Shown: in pieces, positions 1 to 8,547 of the stretch
How positions within the stretch are numbered: the stretch's first letter is position 1
Layout of the letters: every line of letters starts with the position of its first letter
Origin: Sulfitobacter indolifex
Lineage (GTDB): Bacteria > Pseudomonadota > Alphaproteobacteria > Rhodobacterales > Rhodobacteraceae
Length of the DNA: 64,000 bases
Assembly: GCF_022788655.1 (NCBI RefSeq)
Contig: NZ_CP084953.1
Location: 62,001-126,000 of the forward strand
Direction of reading: 5' to 3'
Notes under the pieces: generated by a model
Database searches by the model: none
Told to the model about the DNA's origin: nothing
What the model saw: only the letters and a program-made list of their open reading frames with translations
Program-made: the position numbers and the translations under genes

Positions 1-116
1 AACGCGGACTAATGCAACAGAGCCGGATCGAGGACTATAATGACAACCACCCACACAGCGGCCTAAAATGGCGCTCGCCTCGCGAGTTCATCAAGGCCAA
101 AACCGAAACCGCTTAG
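1..116 (+). pseudogene. IS3-family transposase (OrfB) C-terminal end, partial
   Basis: The open frame enters from the left edge and stops at TAG 114-116. The last 37 codons read like the end of an IS3-family DDE integrase, with the typical DYNDNHPHSGLKWRSPREF tail. Only this tail is inside the window, so I cannot tell whether the element is intact to the left. No terminal inverted repeat was identified after it. Confidence 0.75.
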
Positions 117-209
117 GTGTCCGGTGAAACGGGGGCTTGTCCATGGGCCAGTCTCTGCCGGCAAACGTGGATCGAACATTCGCATCGCGGCACTTGTGCA
201 ACACGATGT

Positions 210-241
210 GTTGCTATATGTACGTCACTATGTACGGCAAC
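210..241. promoter_or_regulatory. candidate autoregulatory operator of the ccdAB pair
   Basis: A GTTGC/GCAAC inverted repeat encloses two direct copies of TATGTAC five bases apart. It lies 20-50 bp upstream of the ccdA start. Type II antitoxins usually repress their own promoter at such sites; assignment to CcdA is inference from position. Confidence 0.35.
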
Positions 242-262
242 CCGCGTGGAAGAGAGGCTACA

Positions 263-508
263 ATGTCTTCATCATTGAATATTCGTGACATCGGTCAGGA
301 ACGCAAAGTGGCCCTCGAGCAAGAGGCAAATGCAACCGGAAATTCTATTGCTGAGGTAGTTCGGGACTGGATTGATGCTGGCATTGCGCGCTCCAGAGCT
401 GAACGCGACCGGGCCGCCTGGATCGCGTCTGCTAAAGAAGGCATCGCACATGAAAGCCGCCATCTGGAGCAGAACGGGTCCAGTCTTGCTCGCTTTAGAC
501 AGGTCTAA
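263..508 (+). CDS. ccdA: CcdA-like antitoxin (type II toxin-antitoxin)
   Basis: This 81-residue protein should bind and neutralise the toxin encoded 14 bp downstream and repress the pair's promoter. The N-terminal half (about residues 5-45) looks like a ribbon-helix-helix DNA-binding segment. The C-terminal half ends in a charged helix with the LARFRQV tail typical of CcdA. The frame is open upstream to 137, but the start at 263 has an AGAGAGG Shine-Dalgarno sequence 5 bp before it and gives the normal family length. Homology is judged by eye. Confidence 0.75.
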   Translation: MSSSLNIRDIGQERKVALEQEANATGNSIAEVVRDWIDAGIARSRAERDRAAWIASAKEGIAHESRHLEQNGSSLARFRQV

Positions 509-522
509 GCGAGCAAGATATC

Positions 523-819
523 ATGCAAGGAAACATCCATCGCATGCGCGATGGCACCGAATTAGTATGCCGTGTCCAAACGGATATCGGGATTGAGACG
601 GCCTATATTCTTTATGCGCCGGTCCTTCCGCGCTCCGAGTGGGGTGCTCTGACACCCAGACTGCATATTCCTATTTACTTGGACGGCGTCCAGCACATCA
701 TATTCATGTCGCAGTTGGTTGCTATTCCGGGCGCGCAAATCGGTTCTGTCGTCGGCGATGCGTCGGCATGGCGTGACGAAATCGTCGCTGCCATCGATCT
801 TTTAGTTTCTGGTTTTTAG
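523..819 (+). CDS. ccdB: CcdB-like toxin
   Basis: This 98-residue protein matches the CcdB family layout: a VQTD segment near residue 20, a TPRLHIPIYLDG strand in the middle, a MSQLVAIP segment, and the closing DEIVAAIDLLVSGF, which is very close to the family's C-terminal helix. CcdB proteins poison DNA gyrase. The closing aromatic residue, part of the gyrase-contact region in classical CcdB, is present. The gene follows the antitoxin in the same direction with a 14-bp gap. The ribosome-binding site is weak, which suits translational coupling. It appears intact. Confidence 0.8.
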   Translation: MQGNIHRMRDGTELVCRVQTDIGIETAYILYAPVLPRSEWGALTPRLHIPIYLDGVQHIIFMSQLVAIPGAQIGSVVGDASAWRDEIVAAIDLLVSGF

Positions 820-917
820 CCACAAAGAAACCCACCCGCATTTACCTATAAGGGCTGCGGTGCCGGGCGGCCATCTGTCAGGAGGCATGAAGTCGCCGCG
901 GGACGCAAACGTCCGAC

Positions 918-1284
918 CTAGGTCAAGCTCATAGCGTTCCTGGAGGGTCGCATCAGACACACGCGGGCGGCGGCGCGAAACAGGGACTGACGCCTCCTCT
1001 GGAGCTGGCTCGTCCAGTCCTTCTTCGATAGAGGTGCATCCTTCTCAGCCACTGCAACCAGCAGGTCTTCCAACGCCAGTTCCAGTTGCTCGATCTCGCG
1101 CTCGACCTTCTCCGAGGATTTGCAAAGCTTCAGATTTTGCAATTTGACGATCCGCAGGCGCAGCGCCTGCGCCAATTGATCATGGACCCGCAGCGTGGCT
1201 TACATCTTGGCGTTTTCCGCCGCGATTTCAGCCTGCAATGCCGCGATCATCGCTTTTAATTCGGCGGTATCAATCGCCTTGCAG
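918..1284 (-). pseudogene. IS66-family transposase (TnpC) N-terminal remnant
   Basis: The leftward frame reads IDTAELKAMIAALQAEIA, then after an in-frame TAA at 1200-1202 continues KLQNLKLCKSSEKVEREIEQ. This is the coiled-coil N-terminus of IS66 TnpC. It then runs into unrelated sequence and stops at 918, so the catalytic region is missing. The nonsense codon and truncation make it a dead fragment. It directly abuts the IS4 fragment. Confidence 0.8.
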
Positions 1285-1775
1285 TTACCCACAAGTTTCC
1301 GGCTTTGGTGTTTCCGCGATGCGGGCACCTTCGACAATATCAGCGAAGCGAGAGAGGCCGTGCCATATAACTGTCGTCCTGGTGGTGCATCGGAGACGCG
1401 ATCGCGATACTCTCACGAGCCGTGCGATCGCCCTGACGTAGAAAGCCAGATCACGAGGACCCTTCAGTCTGTTTACTGACGTGGACCGTTCGAGCAGGCA
1501 ACACTCGACTTCAGTAAGGACCGCATTGGGCGATGTCTTTGGTGCCTCACGGCTGAGCGTCGTAAGCCAAGATACGCGCCAGACAAGGACGTAGCACAGT
1601 GCAATGCAGTTCGCCAGACGATCAGCCGTGGCCGCGCGCAGCTCTTCGGCTCGGCATCCGGCTTTCAGAGTCCGGAAATAGGTCTCGATGTTCCATCGCA
1701 ACGCATATCATTCGAGCTTGTGGACAGCGTCTGCATGGGTCGTGACCGGCAGGTTCGTAATCAGCTTTCAGGCAG
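1285..1775 (-). pseudogene. IS4-family (Tn5-like) transposase C-terminal remnant
   Basis: The leftward frame reads KLITNLPVTTHADAVHKLE, then an in-frame TGA where a Trp is expected, then YALRWNIETYFRTLKAGCR and a long C-terminal region ending at 1285. The RWNIETYFRTLKAGC block is the catalytic-Glu (YREK-type) region of the IS4 group. The downstream part matches the Tn5 dimerisation domain. A second TGA stands just upstream of KLITN, again apparently in place of Trp. It is a non-functional fragment. Confidence 0.8.
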
Positions 1776-1891
1776 GGCGCGCCATGATGTAGCGGACAGC
1801 GTGGAAATTCGAGCAATTACGATAAAAGCCGTGGCCGCGGGGTCGAGGGCCGCGATGGGGCAAAGGCCACCCCCCGCAGGGGCAAACGGAA

Positions 1892-3046
1892 ATGAGCGGT
1901 TCGGTGGGCATCCAGGCCACGGTACATAGTCCTGAGGCAATGCCCGGCGACCCATTGCCCTATGCCGGGCCCGATAGTTTTACATTTGTGCGAGTCGTCA
2001 TCAGAGACGAGACCGGATTGCACGGCGAAGGTTTCACTGGCCGCTTCCTTGCACAGGAAGTGGCGCATTTTCTCAACAACAGCGTCGCCGAGGCTTTCTC
2101 TGCCGGGGCCCCGTGCGACCCCACTGCTTTGATGCGGCGTTTCAACCCACGCAACATGACCGGCGTGGTGGTCTCCGCGCTCTCTGCGCTTGAGATCGCG
2201 TTCACTGACCTTGAGGCCAAACGACAGGGGGTTAGCGTTGCGCGGCTGCTGGGTGGCGCACGCACGGCCGCGCCTGTGCATGTGACCTGCGGCTTTCCTG
2301 CCCTCGAAACCGACGCGCTTGTTGCAACCTGCGCGAGTGAGGTTGCCGCCGGTGCGCAGGGGGTGAAGGTCTTGATCGCGGCAAAAGGGCGGCCTGTGAC
2401 CGAGGACGTGGCGCGGCTGCGCGCGGTGCGCGAGGCCATTGGAAGCGCCGAGCTGATCGCGGACGCCAACTGCGGCATGGATGAGGCGACCGCCCGGGCC
2501 TTTATGCGTACCGCCGCTGACCTTGCTCTTGCTTGGCTGGAAGAGCCGGTACGCGGCAATGACCGGCTGGTGCTTGCTCGACTCGCGGCGCTCAACATCA
2601 TGCCCATCGGGGCCGGCCAGATGGAACAGGACGCAGACCGCTTTGCCCTATTGGCCGAGGCCGGTGTCACAGTATTGCAGCCAAATGCGGTCTTTGCCGG
2701 GGGCCTCCGGGCTGCCGCCATGCTGGCGGAGAATGGCAGAAGATTAGGGTGCGCAATAAGCCCCGCCGGGGGGTGGGACCTGGTTAACCTGCATTGGATG
2801 TGTGGCGCGTCGTCTACTGGCACGGTGGAACTTCACCGTGCGCAATCGCGCATCGCTCGACTGCTGCTCGGTGCGCCGCCGGTTCTTTCTGACGGAGCGC
2901 TTCACGTTCCTGATCGTGGCCACCATCGAAGACCCGAAGAATTTTCCGAAGCCTTGATCTGCCGACGCATGGCTTCGGCTCTCCACACGCGAATTCCAAT
3001 CGGGAAAGATGGATTGTACCGGCCACATCTCCCCAAGGCGGGATGA
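1892..3046 (+). CDS. Mandelate racemase/muconate lactonizing enzyme-like protein, damaged ends
   Basis: The central 330 residues are an enolase-superfamily barrel: capping-domain FTGRFL near residue 48, the base-lysine region GVKVLIA (residues 158-164), metal ligand ADANCG (Asp191), LEEP (216-219), and AGQ (Gln243) where a third acidic ligand normally sits. After PDR at residue 342 the chain departs from the family, which usually continues VPDRPGLG, and runs 43 foreign residues. The N-terminus also starts abruptly beside the IS4 remnant. A dehydratase or epimerase for a sugar acid is the likely ancestral role. The second Lys of the KxK motif and the third ligand are missing, so activity is doubtful. 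Confidence 0.6.
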   Translation: MSGSVGIQATVHSPEAMPGDPLPYAGPDSFTFVRVVIRDETGLHGEGFTGRFLAQEVAHFLNNSVAEAFSAGAPCDPTALMRRFNPRNMTGVVVSALSALEIAFTDLEAKRQGVSVARLLGGARTAAPVHVTCGFPALETDALVATCASEVAAGAQGVKVLIAAKGRPVTEDVARLRAVREAIGSAELIADANCGMDEATARAFMRTAADLALAWLEEPVRGNDRLVLARLAALNIMPIGAGQMEQDADRFALLAEAGVTVLQPNAVFAGGLRAAAMLAENGRRLGCAISPAGGWDLVNLHWMCGASSTGTVELHRAQSRIARLLLGAPPVLSDGALHVPDRGHHRRPEEFSEALICRRMASALHTRIPIGKDGLYRPHLPKAG

Positions 3047-3455
3047 GCAATTGCATGGGCTCTTCTACGAGGCAGCGACCTCGTTGCTTGCGAGGAGGCG
3101 TCCCTGTCGTGAACGGACGTCAGGCCAATCCGAACGACGTGGCAGCTATTACAGGCTGCTTGCAGAACAAGGGAGGGCTTCACCAGAGGGAAATAAAATG
3201 CGGCAGCCAAGTGTTGACTGCGGGGACAAACATGCCCCGGACATATGCATGACCTCGATCAGATGACTGTGTTGAGAACGGACTGAGGAAGAACCGGAGG
3301 TCGAACTGTTTTAAGGACATTTCGATAGGCCGCGCTTTTGCATCGAGGCTTGACTGCGACCCTGCGATTAGACGTCCACGTTTGGCTTCGGATTTCAGCA
3401 TCTCCAGCGCCTTGTGTCCTATCTGGCGTTCAAGTTCCCGGACAGCCCTACGTGT
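3047..3455. other. non-coding stretch, nothing recognised
   Basis: This 409-bp stretch lies between the damaged enolase-like gene and the MarR gene. Short frames cross it on both strands, but none has a recognisable motif or ribosome-binding site. It may be further debris of the insertion-sequence region. Confidence 0.5.
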
Positions 3456-3932
3456 TCATTCTGGCTCTATATCTGTTGCACGCCTTGCGCGATAAGCTGT
3501 TAGATGGTTGTCGCGTACAATTTTCGACATGCTTTCGAATGCGCGCCAATTATTGGTAGACATACCTCCGCGGGTAACGGCTTTCACCTCATCGCCGATG
3601 TCCGCTAACCTTGCGAGAAGCGGCGATGCCTTTTCGGTGACCTGGACCATTCTGATGCGACGGTCATTTGGGTTGGGACTTCGACATACCAACCCTGCTG
3701 CTTCAAGATTTCCCAGGACCCTTGTAACGCTCATTGCGCCAAAGCCACTGATGTCGGCTAGATCGTTCTGGCTCATAGGGCCAAAGCGCGCAATATTCGC
3801 CAACGTTCGTGCCTCACCTGGGGTAATACCTAGCGCGGCATCGCTTACTCTGTGCTCAAACTCTGCGCGTAACAAGCGGCCGATGTCGAGCAGAAGGAAG
3901 AAAGAGGTGTCGGAATCTATAGGTTGCTGCAT
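3456..3932 (-). CDS. MarR-family transcriptional regulator
   Basis: This 158-residue protein has the MarR winged-helix layout: helix 2 GITPGEARTLANIARFGPMS, recognition region QNDLADISGFGAMSVTRVLG (residues 68-87), and a wing with the signature NPNDRRIRMVQVTEKA (about 100-115). MarR dimers repress nearby genes and respond to small ligands. No obvious target is adjacent: the PagL-like gene lies 0.7 kb away upstream on the same strand, and 692 bp of non-coding sequence intervenes. It appears complete. Confidence 0.85.
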   Translation of the reverse strand: MQQPIDSDTSFFLLLDIGRLLRAEFEHRVSDAALGITPGEARTLANIARFGPMSQNDLADISGFGAMSVTRVLGNLEAAGLVCRSPNPNDRRIRMVQVTEKASPLLARLADIGDEVKAVTRGGMSTNNWRAFESMSKIVRDNHLTAYRARRATDIEPE

Positions 3933-4624
3933 GTGTTGCCCTTACCAGTTTAAGAAGGTCTGTACTAAGGCAAGTTTAACAGTTCAAGCTACTGGCTTCG
4001 CGTCACCCTCTGAAGGTATTTTGAATATTTTGGGATGGAGAGGGCGGTGGAGCGTACATCGGCAAAGCCGACGCGAGTGCTCTGGCAGGCGCCCGGAACA
4101 AATCACGCCGCGCTTAAAGGCGGGCTTGCCGATAAAGCCGCCAATGCGCATCCGTCACGTAGCCGTTTACCAGCCTCTCTACAGGCAAGAGCATAGCGTT
4201 TTGAAACGAAAGTTCACCGCGTGTATGGGACCGGTCGTGCTCTCAAATGACCGAGCAAACACACGGGCAATTGCGGTTCGCCGGGCCTCACCGGCGCGTT
4301 GGAGCTTCGCGACTGCCCGGCAGAGATCAGCGACAGCGCGGTTCCGGGGGTGTCGGTTGTGGGGCCTCGACCAACACGGCGTTGGCGCGCTGACCGCTGT
4401 TGCCGGTGCCTCGAAGGCGCGACGACGTCAAACTCTGGGGCGCAAAACACCGGATGAAGCTCTCGACCAGCGGATCAACAGGATATGCATGAATACGTTG
4501 CGGCGATCGGCTCAATCTGCCGCGACTGCCATCGCATCGTTCCAGAGCAACCTCGACCCTCCTGTTGGGGCGCTTCGCGGGCGGGTTCCTGCCGCACCGT
4601 CCTGTTGGGGCACTCTCGCGTCCT
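3933..4624. other. non-coding stretch with a short imperfect direct repeat
   Basis: No gene is recognised in 692 bp. Two copies of CCTGTTGGGGC (4561-4571 and 4600-4610) are followed by similar CGC-rich text. GC-rich frames on both strands look like shadows or decayed coding sequence without identifiable family. Confidence 0.4.
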
Positions 4625-5122
4625 TTAGAAGCTCCGCGCATAACGGAGCATGATAGATTCTTTGCCGGGGCGCTCATTTTTCAGATCGCTATCCAGAAGG
4701 TGGTCTATTGTTAAGGAAATGCGGTTGCCGTTTTTGAGCGTGACGCCACCCCCGAGACTGGACCGAAACAGGACAGGGTCAGCTTTTTTGCCAAGAAGCG
4801 TCCCCTGGTGGTATCCGCCGACCGCAAAGCTGGCTTCCAAGAAGGCTTTTTTGTTGTTTAATGGTGCAAATGCATGCACCCCAAAGCCGATAAAATGATT
4901 GTTTGTTGTATCGAACTTGGCAGTTGCCATCCAGGAAAACTGGCTCCAGTTTTGCGTATGGAACGGGTCGGAGTGATACTCGAGCAGTACGGCCACGGCT
5001 TCTTTGCGGACATTGTCCAGCAGGTCTGCGCCGCCAACGCCAAATACCCATTCGTCGGCGGCCACCGCCTGAGTGCTTCCAAGAGATGTAAAACATGCGA
5101 AACATAGGGGCCTTAGGACCAT
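4625..5122 (-). CDS. PagL-like lipid A 3-O-deacylase/acyloxyacyl hydrolase family protein
   Basis: This 165-residue outer-membrane beta-barrel candidate has a signal peptide (cleavage near AVAADEW, residue 22). Alternating aromatic strands follow, ending in an aromatic residue (ARSF) as barrel proteins do. The C-terminal part ISLTIDHLLDSD and GKESIMLRYA matches the PagL active-site region. In PagL the motif is His-x-Ser with a downstream Glu. Here His and Glu are present but the Ser position is Leu, so lipid A deacylation may be impaired. Family assignment rests on this motif and on length. Confidence 0.55.
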   Translation of the reverse strand: MVLRPLCFACFTSLGSTQAVAADEWVFGVGGADLLDNVRKEAVAVLLEYHSDPFHTQNWSQFSWMATAKFDTTNNHFIGFGVHAFAPLNNKKAFLEASFAVGGYHQGTLLGKKADPVLFRSSLGGGVTLKNGNRISLTIDHLLDSDLKNERPGKESIMLRYARSF

Positions 5123-5484
5123 ACAAAAGACTTTCTCAGCGTAACAATTAACGTCATATTCAATACCGCATTCGTGCTTAGCATGGCGGTGGGCTCCTAT
5201 ATCCTTCCTGGTGTAGAATAGTCGAGACTTTTAAGGTGCCTTGTCAGGGTTCGGGAATTGATGGCGGTGCCTGGGTCGGCGTTCGCTGACCTGGTTGGGT
5301 TATTGAGCGGAGATCGAGGCGCAATGAAGCGGGCCTTTGGTCTGCGCAGGGGCGGCGTTTCGGGCGCTGATCCCCGCGCGGGGGGTGGCGGATATGGCGG
5401 GCTTGTTGGATGTGTTGTGCGGTTTTGCGGCGATGCTTTATGTACCATAAGACTGATTATCGGCTAAACCTCTTTGTAGCGGGT
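5123..5484. other. gap between the PagL-like gene and the IS30 element
   Basis: This 362-bp stretch has no recognised gene. It should contain the leftward promoter of the PagL-like gene (AT-rich part 5125-5200). A Gly/Arg-rich frame at 5258-5467 has no family resemblance and no ribosome-binding site. Confidence 0.4.
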
Positions 5485-6591
5485 GGATTCACAAATGAAG
5501 TGCGAATTCTGTATCAAAACAGAACCTTGCATGGAGTTGATCAATGGGACGCTGCTACCCTCACCTGAACCTCGAAGAACGCCGCAAGCTGGCCAAATGG
5601 CTTGATGCGAAGATACCAATCAAAGAGATCGCCGACAATTTGCGTCGCGCGCCCTCAACAATCTACCGCGAGATCAGGCGGAACTTCTATCATGACGAAG
5701 AACTGCCACAGCTGAACGGCTACCACGCAGTGAACGCGCAGGACAGATACGAACAACGCCGCGCGGTGCATCGTAAGTTGATTCGATATCCTGACATCAT
5801 GGCGGCAGTCCGCGACGGACTTGATGCGGGTTGGTCGCCTGAGCAGATCGCGGGACGCATGCGGCAAGAGTGCCATCCCATGCGCGTCAGCCATGAGACG
5901 ATCTATCGTTATGCTTACTCCAAAGATGGCCGTTCTGAGAAGTTCTATCGCCATTTACCAGAGCATCGCCGACGCCGCAGGCCACGCGGAACCCGCAGGC
6001 ATCATGGGCGCAGATTTCTTGATGAATTTGCCATAGCCCATCGTCCCGAAGCGATAGCCGAACGTAGCCAGTTCGGGCATTGGGAGTGCGATCTGGTGAT
6101 GTTCCGCAAGGAGTTTGGGAAAGCGAATGTGACTTCGTTGGTCGAACGCGTGAGCCGGTTCGCTGTCGTTTTAAAGAACCCAGATCGTCAGTCAAAGCCG
6201 GTAATGGAAGGCCTGATTGATAGCTTATCTCCCCTGCCCGCTGAAGCCCGTCGCAGCATCACATTTGATCGCGGCACAGAGTTCACTGCCTGGCGGCATT
6301 TGAAAGCTGGGCTTGGTGTCGACGCTTGGTTCTGCGACCCCAAATCGCCTTGGCAGAAGGGTACGGTCGAAAACACCAACAACCGTCTACGCCGCTACCT
6401 TCCGCGAAAGGCTGATCCCACGGTGTTCACAGATCGATATTTAAGGTCGATCTGCGACCGTCTCAACAATACGCCGCGCAAGTGTCTGGGGTATCAAACG
6501 CCCGCTGAAGTCTTCCGATTGAACCTGATGGAAAGGGTGACGTCACCCTGATAAACTGATCAAACAGAAATTGCGCTTCAACGTGAGTTCA
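5485..6591 (+). mobile_element. IS30-family insertion sequence, apparently complete
   Basis: The element consists of one transposase gene flanked by imperfect terminal inverted repeats of about 28 bp at 5485-5512 and 6564-6591. The inner ends match best (TGAAGTGCGAATTCTGT against TGAAGCGCAATTTCTGT when the right end is reverse-complemented). The outer ends share GA..CTCAC-like text with a one-base gap. The length of about 1.1 kb is normal for IS30. I could not identify a clear target duplication. Confidence 0.75.
5544..6551 (+). CDS. IS30-family transposase
   Basis: This 335-residue DDE transposase starts with the IS30 N-terminal helix-turn-helix (LNLEERRKLAKWLDAKIPIKE and RRAPSTIYREIRRN). 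It contains the SHETIYRYAYS block (about residues 116-126). The three catalytic acids appear in FGHWECDLV, TFDRGTEF and QKGTVENTNNRLRRYLP. The frame is uninterrupted and lies between matching terminal repeats, so the element may still be mobile. It sits between an older set of transposase fragments and the GNAT-like gene. Confidence 0.92.
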   Translation: MGRCYPHLNLEERRKLAKWLDAKIPIKEIADNLRRAPSTIYREIRRNFYHDEELPQLNGYHAVNAQDRYEQRRAVHRKLIRYPDIMAAVRDGLDAGWSPEQIAGRMRQECHPMRVSHETIYRYAYSKDGRSEKFYRHLPEHRRRRRPRGTRRHHGRRFLDEFAIAHRPEAIAERSQFGHWECDLVMFRKEFGKANVTSLVERVSRFAVVLKNPDRQSKPVMEGLIDSLSPLPAEARRSITFDRGTEFTAWRHLKAGLGVDAWFCDPKSPWQKGTVENTNNRLRRYLPRKADPTVFTDRYLRSICDRLNNTPRKCLGYQTPAEVFRLNLMERVTSP

Positions 6592-6744
6592 CAGCGGCGC
6601 GCGCTACCCTCAAGTGCGACTCTTGTTAGAAAACAGTAGTTTATGCTCACACCGGGGTTGGCCCATCGATCAAGGCCCTTGAACGAAAAACGAATTCGGA
6701 CGAGCATGTCCGTCACTATGTGAACCGCTATTGGAATTCCGAGT

Positions 6745-7368
6745 ATGATTGGAAAGCAGAGCAGCAGTTGCCCCACCGAGCCTATGACATTGGAGGCAGC
6801 AGAATTCCTTCAAGCTGAAAACGAACGACTGAACCACGAGTTGCGCGCGTTCGTCTCAGTGGCGCTGCAGCACGGCTTGCAGGACTATTGTGAAACCAGA
6901 CACCCGGTGCTCACAGCCGATATCAGATCATCCCAGGATAAATCGCAAGTTGGGGCACGGAAGAAATATGCAGATGTTCTCGCACGGATAAACCAGGTTC
7001 CAGGCCTTCAAGGAGAGACCGGCCATACCGAAGACCGCACCTATTACCGCAATGCGCAAGACAATGTCGCCTATATCGAGCATTCGTTCAGAAACAGACG
7101 GTTCTTTCTCGGCGGTATTTGGGTGGCGCCACACCATCGAGAGAAGGGAATAGCACACACCATCCTGCGGGCACTTGTAAAAGCTTCGGATGCTGTGGAC
7201 CTGAGCGTCGAGCTTGTCCACGAGCCGTTCGGCAACGAAGGCCTGCGGATGGACGACCTAGAAGCTTTTTACAATCGACACGGGTTCACCCGACAGCGTA
7301 CCTCTGATGGTGGAATGGTTCGCTTCCCCCGATCCTCGCTTGATCTCTATCTAGGCGAACCTGGATGA
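6745..7368 (+). CDS. GNAT-like N-acetyltransferase
   Basis: This 207-residue protein has a helical N-terminal part (about residues 15-90) and a C-terminal GNAT-like fold. Strand 4 plus the acetyl-CoA loop reads IWVAPHHREKGIAHTILRAL (about 126-145), and the later AFYNRHGF (about 173-180) is the usual closing motif. The loop HREKGI departs somewhat from the classical Q/RxxGxG/A. The substrate cannot be guessed. No clear Shine-Dalgarno sequence precedes 6745, and an alternative ATG lies at 6784. Confidence 0.6.
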   Translation: MIGKQSSSCPTEPMTLEAAEFLQAENERLNHELRAFVSVALQHGLQDYCETRHPVLTADIRSSQDKSQVGARKKYADVLARINQVPGLQGETGHTEDRTYYRNAQDNVAYIEHSFRNRRFFLGGIWVAPHHREKGIAHTILRALVKASDAVDLSVELVHEPFGNEGLRMDDLEAFYNRHGFTRQRTSDGGMVRFPRSSLDLYLGEPG

Positions 7369-8019
7369 GGACAAACAACCATTATTACGAGAGAGCTGAA
7401 CACCTGATGACAAGCCTCCGTTTGGCACGAGCGCAAACCAATTTTGACCGTCTAGAAATTTGACCGCTCCTAAAGTATGACTGCGCTCTGGTTCGATAGT
7501 TCGACCTTTCAAACTACCTCAATTGCGGTTTTCTCAATAGTCTGGGAGATTAACCACTGATGCTCTCAGCTCATCAGGCTGCAATAGCCAGTTTCCCGGA
7601 AAATCCTGACAGGATGTTGGCGCGAGAATTGCTGGAGGGCGGCTTGCGACTCTCGGGCGAGTATACCATTGCCGGACCGGTTGGGATTGATTGGCTCGCT
7701 GCCTTCCGTTCGAAGGGCGGCACCGCCACGACAACGCGGCCAAGCCGATAGCATTTTGGGTTACCCACCGACAGCGCCTAGAGACCGACGTCCGATAGGT
7801 TTCTTAGAGGTAGAAAAATAGGTGACGGGGATAAGGCGTCTTTTGGGTGAATTTGACCTAAAACTCTTCTCGTTAACTACAGCTTCGGCAAGATAAACAG
7901 ACTACGGACGAAGGTCTTGGGCCACTTGAGGGGAACTACATACGGGTCAGGGGGTTCTCAGAGTAGTACCTATTGCCGCAAGAATGGCTTGCTGCAGTAT
8001 ACTGACTGAGGAGTACAAC
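7369..8019. other. non-coding stretch, probable decayed sequence
   Basis: This 651-bp stretch contains TTTGACCG-like repeats around 7443-7475 and 7851. A 63-codon frame at 7560-7751 has no recognisable family. It may be an old insertion boundary. The rightward promoter of the 8020 gene should lie at its right end. Confidence 0.4.
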
Positions 8020-8547
8020 ATGTTTGTCCAGCTTAAGAAGATTGTCTTTGCAGCTAGCGTTAGCACTCTCGCACTGAGTGCGGTGGCATATGCCTCAGAG
8101 GATCTTCGTATTTCTAAGATCGATGTTGAAGCATCTGTTGATGCAGCCTCCGATAGCAACGCGTTGGATTTTTATCCCGACATTGAGGAAGATCTGCGCG
8201 AAGAATTGGCTCAGCGTGTGCCTTTAAGTAGCGATAGCGCTGATCCAGAAATTAGGATCGACATTCGCAAGATTTCTCTGAATGGTTCTACTATGCTACC
8301 CGAAAGCAGAGAATTCAATGAGCTAGAGGGTGTTGTTGATATCACTAGCCCGTCGGGGGAAAATGCAGGATTGAGCTTTCCTGTGAAAATATCGGCCTAC
8401 GCCGGAGATACAATTCCTCCGGAAGGGTTTATCAACATGCTGCCTACAGAAACTGATTTTTATACCGCAATGGTAACGACTTTCGCAGATGTCGTGGTTG
8501 AGAATTTGGCCAACGTAAATACCTCTGGAAATAAAATTGATCCGTAA
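8020..8547 (+). CDS. secreted protein of unknown function
   Basis: I do not recognise this 175-residue protein. The ATG at 8020 follows GAGGAG at 7 bp spacing and begins a clear signal peptide (FVQLKKIVFAASVSTLALSA, cleavage near AYASED, residue 26). The mature part is acidic, with no cysteine, and has alternating strands (EIRIDIRKISLNG, GVVDITSP). It looks like a periplasmic or envelope-associated beta protein. Its neighbours are the IS30/GNAT region to the left and a hydrolase-like gene to the right. Confidence 0.6.
   Translation: MFVQLKKIVFAASVSTLALSAVAYASEDLRISKIDVEASVDAASDSNALDFYPDIEEDLREELAQRVPLSSDSADPEIRIDIRKISLNGSTMLPESREFNELEGVVDITSPSGENAGLSFPVKISAYAGDTIPPEGFINMLPTETDFYTAMVTTFADVVVENLANVNTSGNKIDP

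Noticed and set aside
1960-2823. Leftward 287-codon frame over the enolase-like gene
   Set aside because: Antisense shadow, rich in Ala, Arg, Ser and Pro. The plus strand carries recognised metal-ligand motifs.
4561-4620. Two copies of CCTGTTGGGGC about 39 bp apart
   Set aside because: Only 11 bases are shared, with no inverted symmetry and no adjacent gene to regulate. Chance is likely in GC-rich DNA.
3508-4653. Rightward 381-codon frame over the MarR gene
   Set aside because: It is antisense to a clear MarR protein and continues into decayed sequence. Arg/Pro/Ala-rich composition without motifs.
7560-7751. 63-codon frame rich in Ala and Gly
   Set aside because: No convincing ribosome-binding site and no family match. 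The surrounding text looks decayed.
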